From assembly GCF_025699295.1 (NCBI RefSeq), contig NZ_JAILWB010000028.1:1-59569 (forward strand): DNA of 59,569 nucleotides, given 5' to 3'. Made by a program: the position numbers and the translations under genes. The notes below the pieces were generated by a model that saw nothing but the letters and a program-made list of their open reading frames with translations, ran no database searches and was not told the origin of the DNA. Shown piece by piece: positions 52,448 to 59,569 of the stretch. The DNA is from Hydrogenophaga sp. (lineage in GTDB: Bacteria > Pseudomonadota > Gammaproteobacteria > Burkholderiales > Burkholderiaceae_C). Every line of letters begins with the position of its first letter. Within the stretch, counting starts at the first letter, position 1.

Positions 52448-54601
52448 TCAGAAGGTCGGTTGGTGCTGGCGGATCACGGCTTTCGCGGCGCTGTCGAGTG
52501 CAAAGCCCGTGCCATGGCGGGTGGCCAGTTCGGCACAGCGCTGCTCGAAAGCCTCGATGCCCGTGCCGTAGATGAACTGCAGCGCGCCACCGGTCCAGGC
52601 CGGAAAGCCGATCCCGAAGATCGAACCGATGTTGCCGTCGTGCACGGAGGTGAGCACGCCTTCGGCCAGGCATCGCGCGGTTTCCACCGACTGGCGATAG
52701 AGCAGGCGGTCCTTGATGTCCTGCAGGTCCCAGGTGGTGCCGGCTTTCTCGAACAGCGGCTTGAGCTCGGACCAGAGCTGTTTCTTTTGCCCGGGGGGGT
52801 AGTCGTAGAAGCCGCCGCCGCCCGCGCGACCCGGGCGCTTGAGCTCCTTGACCATGCGTTCGACCAGCAACTCGCCCGGTGTGGCCTCGTAGCGCCTGCC
52901 TTCCTTCTCGTAGTCGGCACGGGTCTGGTCCAGCACGTGCACCGAGAGCGAGAGCGCGGTCTCGTCGAGCACGGCCAGCGGCCCCACCGGCATGCCGGCC
53001 TGCATGGCCGCGTTTTCGATCACCGGCGCGGGAATGCCTTCGCCCAGCATGGCCGCGCCTTCCATCACGAAGGTGCCGAAGGTGCGGCTGGTGTAGAAAC
53101 CGCGCGAGTCGTTCACCACGATCGGCAGCTTGCCCAGCGCCTGCACGTAGTCGTAGGCGCGCGCGATGGTTTCGTCGTCGGTGTCCTTGCCGCGGATGAT
53201 CTCCACCAGCTTCATCTTGTCCACCGGGCTGAAGAAGTGGATGCCCACGAAGCGCTGCGGCCGGCTGCTGGCCTGCGCCAGACCCGAGATGGGCAGGGTG
53301 GACGTGTTGCTGGCGAAGAAGCCGCCAGCGGCGAGCATGGGCTCGGCTTCCTTGGTGACCGCGGCCTTGAGCTCGCGATTCTCGAACACGGCCTCGATGA
53401 TCAGTTCGCAGCCCTTGAGGTCGCCCGGATGGTCGGTGGGCAGGATGCGGTCGAGCAGCGCGCGCTGGTCGTAAGGGCTCATGCGCCCTTTGTCCACCCG
53501 CGCCTGCGTGAGCCGGTAGCTGTAGGACTTGCCGCGCTCGGCGTTCTCCCTGCTCACGTCCTCCAGCACGGTGTGGATGCCCCGGCTGGCCTGCGCATAG
53601 GCAATGCCCGCGCCCATCATGCCCGCGCCCAGGATGCCGACCTTCTTCGGTTTGAAGCGCGAGATGTCCTTCGGGCGCGACTGCCCGCTCTTGATCGCGT
53701 TCATGTTGAAGAAGAAGGTGTTGATCATGTTCTTCGCCACTGGGCTCACGATCAACCGCGCGAGGTAGCGGCTCTCGATGCGCAGCGCGGTGTCGAAGTC
53801 CACCAGCGCACCCTCGGCCATTGCCGCCAGCGCGGCCTCGGGCGCGGGGTACAGGCCGCGCGTCTTCTGCTTGAGCATGGCCGGGGCCACGGTCAGCATG
53901 CCGGCAACCTTGGGGTTGGCCGGCGTGCCGCCGGGGATCTTGTGGTCCTTCAGGTCCCAGGGCTGGCGCGATTGCGGGTGGGCCGCGATCCAGGCCAGCG
54001 CTGCGGTGCGCAGCGCGGCGGCGACATCGCCTTCGGCCGACACCAGCTCGTGCACCAGGCCCAGCTCCAGCGCCTCGCGCGGGTTGAACAGCTTGCTCTC
54101 CAGGATGTAGGGCTGCGCGCCCATCAGCCCGAGCAGGCGGACCATCTTGGTGATGCCGCTGGCACCCGGGATGAGCCCCAGCGTGATCTCGGGCAGGCCG
54201 AGCTGAATCCGCGGGTCGTTCACCGCGATGCGGTGGTGGCCGACCAGCGCCACCTCCCAGCCGCCACCGAGCGCGGCGCCGTTGATGCAGCTCACCACCG
54301 GCACACCCAGCGTCTCCAGCGTGCGGAAGTTCTTCTTGGTCTGTTCGATCTCGGCGAACACCCGCGGCGCGTCGGCCGCCGTGAGGCGCATCGTGCCCTT
54401 GAGGTCAGCCCCCGCGAAGAAGGTGCTCTTGGCCGAGGCCAGGATGATGCCCTTGATGTCGGCGCAGTCGTGCATGACCCGGGCGGTGACTTCGGTGAGG
54501 TCCGCCTGCCAGTCGGCGCACATGGTGTTCACTGGCGAGCCTTCCTCGTCGAAGGTGATCGTCGCGATGCCGTCGGCAAGTTCGTAGCGGATGGTTTTCA
54601 T
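52448..54601 (-). CDS. 3-hydroxyacyl-CoA dehydrogenase / enoyl-CoA hydratase (FadB/FadJ-like)
   Basis: A 717-residue bifunctional beta-oxidation enzyme. The hydratase half (residues 1-~300) contains NGAALGGGWEVALVGHHRIA and the Glu-containing LGLPEITLGLIPGASG. The dehydrogenase half starts at KVGILGAGMMGAGIAYAQASRG (NAD fold) and has the catalytic His in HFFSPVDKMKLVEII and VVNDSRGFYTSR. I chose the ATG at 54601; the longer open frame begins inside a REP-type palindrome and adds an artificial N terminus. It lies with a thiolase upstream and an SDR downstream. Confidence 0.95.
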   Translation of the reverse strand: MKTIRYELADGIATITFDEEGSPVNTMCADWQADLTEVTARVMHDCADIKGIILASAKSTFFAGADLKGTMRLTAADAPRVFAEIEQTKKNFRTLETLGVPVVSCINGAALGGGWEVALVGHHRIAVNDPRIQLGLPEITLGLIPGASGITKMVRLLGLMGAQPYILESKLFNPREALELGLVHELVSAEGDVAAALRTAALAWIAAHPQSRQPWDLKDHKIPGGTPANPKVAGMLTVAPAMLKQKTRGLYPAPEAALAAMAEGALVDFDTALRIESRYLARLIVSPVAKNMINTFFFNMNAIKSGQSRPKDISRFKPKKVGILGAGMMGAGIAYAQASRGIHTVLEDVSRENAERGKSYSYRLTQARVDKGRMSPYDQRALLDRILPTDHPGDLKGCELIIEAVFENRELKAAVTKEAEPMLAAGGFFASNTSTLPISGLAQASSRPQRFVGIHFFSPVDKMKLVEIIRGKDTDDETIARAYDYVQALGKLPIVVNDSRGFYTSRTFGTFVMEGAAMLGEGIPAPVIENAAMQAGMPVGPLAVLDETALSLSVHVLDQTRADYEKEGRRYEATPGELLVERMVKELKRPGRAGGGGFYDYPPGQKKQLWSELKPLFEKAGTTWDLQDIKDRLLYRQSVETARCLAEGVLTSVHDGNIGSIFGIGFPAWTGGALQFIYGTGIEAFEQRCAELATRHGTGFALDSAAKAVIRQHQPTF

Positions 54602-54621
54602 CGGATGCGGTACTTTCATGC

Positions 54622-54695
54622 CCGTTCGGGCTGAGCCTGTCGAAGCCTTCTTGCGTTGCACCGCGAGAGCCCTTCGACAGGCTCAGGGCGAACGG
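54622..54695. repeat. REP-type inverted repeat between thiolase and FadB-like gene
   Basis: Two 24-base arms (54622-54645 and 54672-54695) are inverted copies matching at 22 positions, separated by 26 bases. The core CCTGTCGAAG / CTTCGACAGG with the GTTCG flank is the widespread betaproteobacterial/gammaproteobacterial GTTCGCCCTGAGC..GTCGAAG element. It can form a cruciform in DNA or a long hairpin in mRNA. Confidence 0.85.
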
Positions 54696-54720
54696 TGCAT
54701 TTGAACGCGGGGGTGGGTCG

Positions 54721-55926
54721 TCAGACCCTTTCGATCACTGTGGCGATGCCCATGCCGCCACCCACGCACAGCGTGGCCAGTCCATAGCGCAACTGGCGGC
54801 GGTGCAGCTCGTCCACCAGCGTGCCCAGGATCATGGCGCCGGTGGCGCCCAGCGGGTGGCCCATGGCGATCGCGCCGCCGTTCACGTTCACCTTCTCATG
54901 CGGCACGCCCATCTCCTTCATGAATTTCATGGGCACGGCGGCGAAGGCTTCGTTCACCTCGAACAGGTCGATCTGGTCGATCGTGAGCCCCGCCTTGGCC
55001 AGCGCCTTGCGCGCTGCCGGCATCGGGCCGGTGAGCATGATGGTGGGATCGGCGCCCGAGAGCGCCACCGAGACGATGCGCGCGCGTGGCGCAAGGCCGT
55101 GTGTCTTGCCGGCGGCCTCGCTGCCGATCAGGACGGCGGTGGCGCCGTCGACGATGCCCGAGGAATTTCCCGCGTGGTGCACGTGGTGGATGCGCTCCAC
55201 CTGCGGGTAGCGCTGCAGCGCCACTGCGTCAAACCCCATGCCGCCCAACTGCTCGAATGCCGGCTTGAGCGAGGCCAGGCCCTCCATCGTCGTATGCGGT
55301 TTGATGAACTCGTCCTCTTCCAGGATGGTCTGACCGAGGAAGTCGGTGACCGGCACGATGGATCCCTTGAAATGACCCGCCGCGCGAGCGGCCGCCGCGC
55401 GCTTCTGCGATTCGAGCGCGAAGGCGTCCACATCCTCGCGGCTGAAGCCTTCGAGTGTGGCAATCAGATCGGCGCCAATGCCTTGTGGCACGAACAGGGT
55501 GTCGCTGTTGGTCTGCGGGTCCTGCGCCCAGGCGCCGCCGTCGGAGCCGATGGGCACGCGGCTCATGCTTTCCACGCCGCCGGCCACCACCAGGTCTTCC
55601 CAGCCGCTCTTGACCTTCATGGCCGCCATGTTCACCGCCTCCAGGCCCGAGGCGCAGAAGCGGTTGAGCTGCACGCCCGAGCAGCGCCAGTCCCAGCCGG
55701 CCTTGAGCGCGGCCACCTTGGCGATCACCGAACCCTGCTCGCCAATCGGCGAGACCACGCCCATCACCACGTCGTCCACCGCAGCGGTGTCGAAACCATT
55801 GCGCTGCTGGAGCTGGGTGAGCACGCCGGCCAGCAGGTCGATCGGCTTGACCTCGTGCAGGCTGCCGTCTTTCTTGCCCTTGCCGCGCGGCGTGCGCACG
55901 GTATCGAATACGAATGCTTCGCTCAT
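54721..55926 (-). CDS. Acetyl-CoA acyltransferase (thiolase)
   Basis: A 401-residue thiolase for the last step of beta-oxidation. The acyl-accepting Cys91 in LNRFCASGLEAVN, the His in GGAIAMGHPLGATGA and the second Cys in LCVGGGMGIA are all present. The family N-terminal (AFVFDTVRTPRGKGKKDG) matches the FadA/FadI-like branch used with FadB/FadJ partners. The ATG at 55926 has GGAGA just upstream. It shares a 100-base divergent promoter with an acyl-CoA dehydrogenase. Confidence 0.95.
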   Translation of the reverse strand: MSEAFVFDTVRTPRGKGKKDGSLHEVKPIDLLAGVLTQLQQRNGFDTAAVDDVVMGVVSPIGEQGSVIAKVAALKAGWDWRCSGVQLNRFCASGLEAVNMAAMKVKSGWEDLVVAGGVESMSRVPIGSDGGAWAQDPQTNSDTLFVPQGIGADLIATLEGFSREDVDAFALESQKRAAAARAAGHFKGSIVPVTDFLGQTILEEDEFIKPHTTMEGLASLKPAFEQLGGMGFDAVALQRYPQVERIHHVHHAGNSSGIVDGATAVLIGSEAAGKTHGLAPRARIVSVALSGADPTIMLTGPMPAARKALAKAGLTIDQIDLFEVNEAFAAVPMKFMKEMGVPHEKVNVNGGAIAMGHPLGATGAMILGTLVDELHRRQLRYGLATLCVGGGMGIATVIERV

Positions 55927-55970
55927 GGTGTCTCCTGGGGGAAGGCGGGTGCCGCGGATCAGTATAGACT

Positions 55971-55995
55971 TTTGCCAAGCACCTGCTTTGTCAAA
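55971..55995. promoter_or_regulatory. Candidate fatty-acid regulator operator (TTTGCCAA-N9-TTGTCAAA)
   Basis: The two 8-base arms match at 7 of 8 positions as an inverted repeat, in the divergent promoter of the thiolase and acyl-CoA dehydrogenase genes. On the minus strand TATACT (55966-55961) is a possible -10 box for the thiolase. A TetR-type fatty-acid repressor such as PsrA or FadR-like is a plausible ligand. Confidence 0.45.
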
Positions 55996-56026
55996 TTCCC
56001 GGCCCCCAGTCTGATAGGTGACAACC

Positions 56027-57181
56027 ATGATCGAACGCACCATCTTCAACGCCGACCACGAGGCGTTCCGCGACAGCTTCCGCAAGTTCATCGAGAAGGA
56101 AATCGCACCGCACCACGAAGCCTGGGAAGAGCAGGGCTACGTGGACCGCGCGGTCTGGAGCAAGGCGGGTGACAACGGATTCCTCTGCATGACGCTGCCG
56201 GAGGCTTATGGCGGCTCCGAGGCCGACAAGCTGTACTCGGTGGTGCAGATGGAGGAGATCGCGCGCAGCGGGTTCACCGGCATCGGCTTTGGCCTGCACA
56301 GCGAGATCGTGGCGCCGTACATCCTGCACTATGGCACCGAGGAGCAGAAGAAAAAATACCTGCCCCGGCTCGCCAGGGGTGAGATGGTCGGTGCCATCGC
56401 GATGAGCGAACCCGCAGCGGGCAGCGACCTGCAGGGCGTCAAGAGCACGGCAATCAAGCAGGCCGACGGCGGTTACCTGCTCAACGGCAGCAAGACATTC
56501 ATCACCAACGGCTGGCACGCCGACCTGGTGATCGTGGTCGCCAAGACCGACCCCGCTGCCGGCGCCAAGGGCACCAGCCTGCTGCTGGTGGAACGCGGCA
56601 TGCCCGGTTTCGAGACGGGCAAGCGGTTGAAGAAGCTGGGCATGAAGGCGCAGGATACGTCCGAGCTCTTCTTCGACAACGTGAAGGTGCCAGCCGAGAA
56701 CCTGCTGGGTGGCGAGGGCAAGGGCTTCATCTGCCTGATGGAGCAATTGCCCTGGGAGCGTCTGCAGATCGCGATTGGCGCGGTGGCCGCAGCCCAGGCC
56801 GCGATCGACTGGACGGTGGCGTACACGAAAGACCGCAAGGTGTTCGGCCAGGCCGTGGCTGCTTTCCAGAACACGCGCTACAAGCTGGCCGAGCTGCAGA
56901 CCGAGGTTCAGGTGGCACGCGTGTTCGTCGACAAATGCTGCGAGCTGGTGAACCTGGACAAGCTCGACACCGCGACCGCCAGCATGGCCAAGTACTGGTG
57001 CTCGGACCTGCAGTGCAAGGTGATGGACGAATGCGTGCAGCTCTTTGGCGGCTACGGCTACATGTGGGAATACCCGATCACCCGCGCCTACGCCGACGCG
57101 CGCGTGCAGCGCATCTACGGCGGCACCAACGAGATCATGAAAGAGGTGATTTCGCGCGGGATGGGGCTGGGGGGGCGGTGA
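56027..57181 (+). CDS. Acyl-CoA dehydrogenase, long-chain/isovaleryl type active site
   Basis: A 384-residue flavoprotein catalysing the first oxidation of beta-oxidation. FAD contacts: AMSEPAAGSDLQG and FITNGWHADL; C-terminal QLFGGYGYMWEYPITR and RIYGGTNEIMKEV. The position that holds the catalytic Glu in MCAD (YEGT) is Gly here, while Glu244 in LPWERLQIA occupies the LCAD/IVD catalytic position, so the enzyme belongs to that subgroup. The ATG at 56027 has AGGTGA 5 bases upstream. It diverges from the thiolase operon. Confidence 0.94.
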   Translation: MIERTIFNADHEAFRDSFRKFIEKEIAPHHEAWEEQGYVDRAVWSKAGDNGFLCMTLPEAYGGSEADKLYSVVQMEEIARSGFTGIGFGLHSEIVAPYILHYGTEEQKKKYLPRLARGEMVGAIAMSEPAAGSDLQGVKSTAIKQADGGYLLNGSKTFITNGWHADLVIVVAKTDPAAGAKGTSLLLVERGMPGFETGKRLKKLGMKAQDTSELFFDNVKVPAENLLGGEGKGFICLMEQLPWERLQIAIGAVAAAQAAIDWTVAYTKDRKVFGQAVAAFQNTRYKLAELQTEVQVARVFVDKCCELVNLDKLDTATASMAKYWCSDLQCKVMDECVQLFGGYGYMWEYPITRAYADARVQRIYGGTNEIMKEVISRGMGLGGR

Positions 57182-57308
57182 GGCTTGTGCATCCAGGCAT
57201 TCAGGGACGGTGCGCTGAACCTGCAGGCGATGCATGGCGCTGCGATGAATGGTGTGTAGCCATATTGAATTGATAATCTGACAGATTTCTTTAAATGAGT
57301 AACATCTT

Positions 57309-57321
57309 GGTTTTATAAACC
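57309..57321. promoter_or_regulatory. GGTTT-TAT-AAACC inverted repeat upstream of LysR gene
   Basis: A perfect 5-3-5 dyad ends 11 bases before the chosen GTG start. Surrounding DNA (57250-57320) is unusually AT-rich. It may be a binding site for the LysR protein or another dimeric regulator. Confidence 0.4.
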
Positions 57322-57332
57322 GGGTGTTTCCA

Positions 57333-58286
57333 GTGAAGAACGTCGACATCAAGCAACTCGCGCTGTTCTGCGAGCTCATCGAATGCCAGAGCCTGACCGA
57401 AGCGGCCGCGCGTATGAACGTCACACCCTCGGCGGCGAGCCAGGCGCTGACGCGTTTGCGTGGTGTGCTCAACGACGCGCTCTATGTGCGAGAGAACCAG
57501 CGCTACCAACTCACGCCCTATGCCGAACACACCATGGCCAGCTTTCGAGAAATGCTGGCGCTGTGGAACGATGCGAGTTCCAGCGAACGCGATTTCGACC
57601 CGAAGCTGTGCAAGGCCCACATCGTCCTGTCGTGCTACGAATCCTTTGGCGAAGGCGGGCTCACGGACCTGTACCGCAGCGTGATGTCCGCCGCGCCCCT
57701 TCTGAGCCTGGACATCCTCTCGCCCGCCAACGGGCCGCACGATGTGAAGGACCTGCGCGAAGGCGGCGTCGACGTGGTCTGCAGCCACTACGAGCCACCG
57801 GCGGACGCGCGCGATCTGCACGTGGAGACGGTCAAGTGCTTCGAATTGACCGACTGCTGCCTCAATGTGGATCACCCGCGCATCGGTGACAGTCTCACGC
57901 TGGAGCAGTACTGCGCCGAGCAGCACCTGCTGATCGCCTTTCTCCGCAGACAAAGCCAGAGCGGCCAGCGCAGCCCGATCGATCTGGAACTCGAACGGCT
58001 GGGGTTCGGCGCCCGTCGGGCCTCGGTGGTCAACTCGTGGGCACTGTGCGCCGAACTGCTGGCCAGCACGGACCGCCTGGTCACCATCAGCCGCCCCCAG
58101 GCCGAGATGCTGCGGAAAAGCAACCCGAGAATCCGCAGCATTGCGCTGCCCACCGGCATGACCTGGCCGGACATTCCGGTCAACATGATGTGGCACCCGC
58201 GTACCCACAACAGCCGCCCGCATCGCTGGTTGAGGCTGCAACTGCGCGAGTACCTCACGCGGCACACGCCCAGGCCGCCTGCTTGA
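57333..58286 (+). CDS. LysR-family transcriptional regulator
   Basis: A 317-residue regulator with N-terminal winged helix (VDIKQLALFCELIECQSLTEAA, NVTPSAASQALTRLR) and a divergent effector domain with several Cys (ELTDCCLNVDH, SCYESFGEG). The GTG at 57333 is preferred over 57324 because of a GGGTG ribosome site and a standard N terminus. It lies 151 bases after the acyl-CoA dehydrogenase, same direction, and converges with an unknown gene 7 bases away. The target and effector are unknown. Confidence 0.85.
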   Translation: MKNVDIKQLALFCELIECQSLTEAAARMNVTPSAASQALTRLRGVLNDALYVRENQRYQLTPYAEHTMASFREMLALWNDASSSERDFDPKLCKAHIVLSCYESFGEGGLTDLYRSVMSAAPLLSLDILSPANGPHDVKDLREGGVDVVCSHYEPPADARDLHVETVKCFELTDCCLNVDHPRIGDSLTLEQYCAEQHLLIAFLRRQSQSGQRSPIDLELERLGFGARRASVVNSWALCAELLASTDRLVTISRPQAEMLRKSNPRIRSIALPTGMTWPDIPVNMMWHPRTHNSRPHRWLRLQLREYLTRHTPRPPA

Positions 58287-58293
58287 CGCATCT

Positions 58294-58671
58294 TCATTGC
58301 TCCAGCCCGGCGTCGAGGTCGACCAGGTGCTCCATGGCTTCCACCTCGCTGGCCATGCGGCAGAGCAGGTCGAAATACTCGAATCGCAGTTCACGCAAAG
58401 CTTCGCGCTGCTCCGCGGCCAGCACACGCAGGTAGAGCTGCATGTCGCGGCGGGACATGTGCAGCATGTGTGGCTCCAGCACGTTGACCATCTGGCGCTT
58501 GAGTTGCTCAAGCCGGCCCTCCTCCATCACCTCGCGGTGCGCTGCACCCTCGGTGCGCAGCAGCCTCTGCAGCCAGCCGGTGAAGCAGATCCGCTGGACT
58601 GGCGCCTGCACAGCCTTGGCGGGCGGGTTGGGCGCGTCGTGGGCCTTGCCGGGGTTGTTGTTGGTGTGCAT
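58294..58671 (-). CDS. Helical protein of unknown function
   Basis: A 125-residue charged protein, almost entirely predicted helix after a Pro/Ala/Asn-rich N-terminal 25 residues; charged stretches such as EEGRLEQLKRQMVNV, RRDMQLYLRVLAAEQRE and ALRELRFEYFDLL suggest coiled coil. No signal peptide or membrane segment. The start at 58671 has GGAGA upstream. I do not recognise the family. The gene follows the ABC ATPase on the same strand after 107 bases, with a palindrome between them. Confidence 0.7.
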   Translation of the reverse strand: MHTNNNPGKAHDAPNPPAKAVQAPVQRICFTGWLQRLLRTEGAAHREVMEEGRLEQLKRQMVNVLEPHMLHMSRRDMQLYLRVLAAEQREALRELRFEYFDLLCRMASEVEAMEHLVDLDAGLEQ

Positions 58672-58756
58672 GGTGCTTCTCCTGGATGTCGCGTTGTCGA
58701 TGGCGTCACTCTAGGAGCGGTGCCGCGAAGCGTCCATTTCGAAATCGGAGAAGGGA

Positions 58757-58773
58757 ATTTAGTCTGGCTAAAT
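58757..58773. promoter_or_regulatory. ATTTAG-TCTGG-CTAAAT inverted repeat
   Basis: A perfect 6-5-6 dyad lies between the ABC ATPase stop (58779) and the helical protein start (58671). It may be an operator for the downstream gene or a weak RNA hairpin at the ABC gene end. It is AT-rich in GC-rich surroundings. Confidence 0.45.
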
Positions 58774-58778
58774 GACGT

Positions 58779-59408
58779 CTAAAGTTCGATAGTCAATTTC
58801 AATGCAACCCCTCCAGGGGTCTCGTGGTCGGCCAGCAGCCAGGCGCGGGCGGGGTGTTCGGCGGCCTCCTGCAGCAGTTCGCGCAGAAAATGCCGGGATG
58901 GCCCGTCGAGTGCCGCAAAGGGTTGATCAATGAGCGTGAGCGGCGTGCCGGCGGCGAACGCGGCCGCGAGCCAGACCTTGCGCCGGCTGCCGGTCGAGAG
59001 CATGTACATGGGCTTGGACAGGTGCGGCCCTAGGCCGAAGCCGCGGACCAGTTCGCCCAGCGTGTCGCCGCTGAATCGGGGGTAGTGGCGGCTCAGGCTC
59101 TCGAGGTAGCTGCCAGCGGCCAGCGCATCGTGCGCCTCGGTTTGCGGGTCGATCCAGAACACCTGATGGCGGTACGCGTCGTGTTGCTGGTCAAGCCTGA
59201 TGCCGTGAATGGCCAGCGTACCGGCGCCCGCCTGCTGCGCTCCCGCGAGCAGGCTCAGCAGGGTGCTCTTGCCGCTGCCATCGCCGCCCTGCACCAGGCT
59301 CACACCGGGGAGGATGTCGAAGCTCAGGGCGTTGAACAACGCGTGCCCGTCCCAAGCGAAACACAGGCCTCTGACGTGCAGCACCGGATCGGCGGGATCG
59401 GCGTTCAT
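58779..59408 (-). CDS. ABC-type ATP-binding protein with altered catalytic motifs
   Basis: A 209-residue stand-alone ABC ATPase resembling the CcmA/LolD-size class. Walker A GGDGSGKST (residues 41-49, Lys47) and the Q loop (DPQTEA, Gln89) are intact, as is H-loop His195 in LADHE. The signature reads LSTGSRRKV in place of LSGGQ, and Walker B is TLIDQPFAALD: Asp161 is kept, but the catalytic Glu is Gln162. Such E-to-Q change normally blocks ATP hydrolysis. No membrane permease lies in view (the left neighbour is unrelated and the right side is the repeat element), so transport is not established. Confidence 0.8.
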   Translation of the reverse strand: MNADPADPVLHVRGLCFAWDGHALFNALSFDILPGVSLVQGGDGSGKSTLLSLLAGAQQAGAGTLAIHGIRLDQQHDAYRHQVFWIDPQTEAHDALAAGSYLESLSRHYPRFSGDTLGELVRGFGLGPHLSKPMYMLSTGSRRKVWLAAAFAAGTPLTLIDQPFAALDGPSRHFLRELLQEAAEHPARAWLLADHETPGGVALKLTIEL

Positions 59409-59448
59409 GGTGTGAGCTAGGGCCTGTTCACACTATTTTTCCAAGTGC

Positions 59449-59549
59449 GAAGGGGTTGAAAACAGCGCCAATCGAGGCGCACGGCGACGGCCAGACCGGG
59501 CGTCTGGCCTAGGAGTGCAACGAAGAGTGGCGCTGTTTTCAACCCCTTC
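59449..59549. repeat. Palindromic element with 22-bp perfect arms
   Basis: Arms 59449-59470 and 59528-59549 are perfect inverted copies (22 bp), enclosing 57 bases. Inside, GGCCAGAC-CGGGC-GTCTGGCC (59489-59509) is a second perfect hairpin, and GCGCC/GGCGC (59465-59480) an alternative local one. No ORF or target-site duplication is visible. The right flank reaches the window edge. It is 41 bases upstream of the ABC ATPase start. Confidence 0.75.
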
Positions 59550-59569
59550 CCTTCGGGTTGCGGCCAAAA

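Noticed and set aside
52007..54634. 875-codon plus-strand open frame
   Set aside because: Antisense to the SDR and FadB-like genes, whose motifs are unambiguous.

Overview
The window is about 59.6 kb of GC-rich (roughly two-thirds G+C), densely coding chromosomal DNA from a betaproteobacterium of the order Burkholderiales. The family Comamonadaceae is likely, and a Hydrogenophaga-like genus is my best guess. The reasons are gene order (hfq-hflX-hflK-hflC-DUF2065-hisZ-purA, rlmN-pilW-rodZ-ispG-hisS-yfgM-bamB-der, sucA-sucB-lpd-zapE, scpB-rluB), the use of HisZ, and a Bug-type solute-binding protein beside a LysR regulator. I found no prophage, integrase, transposase, CRISPR array, rRNA or tRNA gene, and no gene-free stretch longer than 300 bases.

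Layout. 1-305: 3' end of a first dihydrolipoyl dehydrogenase gene, with a terminator. 367-3730: an accessory unit of a secreted alpha/beta hydrolase divergent from a LysR regulator, whose gene overlaps a Bug/TctC-type binding protein. 3735-7554: NlpC/P60 peptidase, isochorismatase-family hydrolase, propionyl-CoA synthetase prpE and a small ArsR regulator with BigR/SqrR-like cysteines. 7735-14560: the 2-oxoglutarate dehydrogenase operon sucA-sucB-lpd followed by zapE. 14569-19412: PP2C phosphatase, DinG-type helicase, bamD and rluD. 19616-21671: scpB-rluB. 21788-31103: one long co-directional block (ndk, rlmN, pilW, rodZ, ispG, hisS, yfgM, bamB, der), many genes joined by ATGA overlaps. 31187-39953: hfq-hflX-hflK-hflC-DUF2065-hisZ-purA, then a phosphoribosyltransferase, a cystathionine beta-lyase and a small Lys-rich protein. 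39991-42427: mnmH, tesA and the divergent ybbA. 42462-46803: two multihaem cytochrome c genes divergent from a MocR-type regulator, then rlmB. 46810-51572 (minus strand): a small membrane protein, a split ChrA transporter pair, a MarR-GNAT fusion, and a receiver-only response regulator with a GAF-PAS histidine kinase. 51700-57181: a fatty-acid beta-oxidation cluster (SDR, FadB/FadJ-like protein, thiolase, and a divergent acyl-CoA dehydrogenase). 57333-59569: a LysR regulator, an unknown helical protein, an ABC ATPase with a Gln in place of the catalytic Glu, and a palindromic repeat with 22-bp perfect arms at the window edge.

Most of the window is conserved housekeeping: TCA cycle, envelope assembly (BamB, BamD, RodZ, PilW), translation and ribosome or tRNA maturation (Der, HflX, RluB, RluD, RlmN, RlmB, HisS, MnmH) and proteolysis control (HflKC). 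I could not identify a clear new multi-gene system. The least explained material is in the noncoding DNA and at the right end. It includes a repeat shared by the sucB and hisS leaders, a cluster of ATCAGAT heptamers in the cytochrome/MocR promoter, several perfect short palindromes in regulator promoters, and the degenerate ABC ATPase next to an orphan helical protein and the palindromic element.
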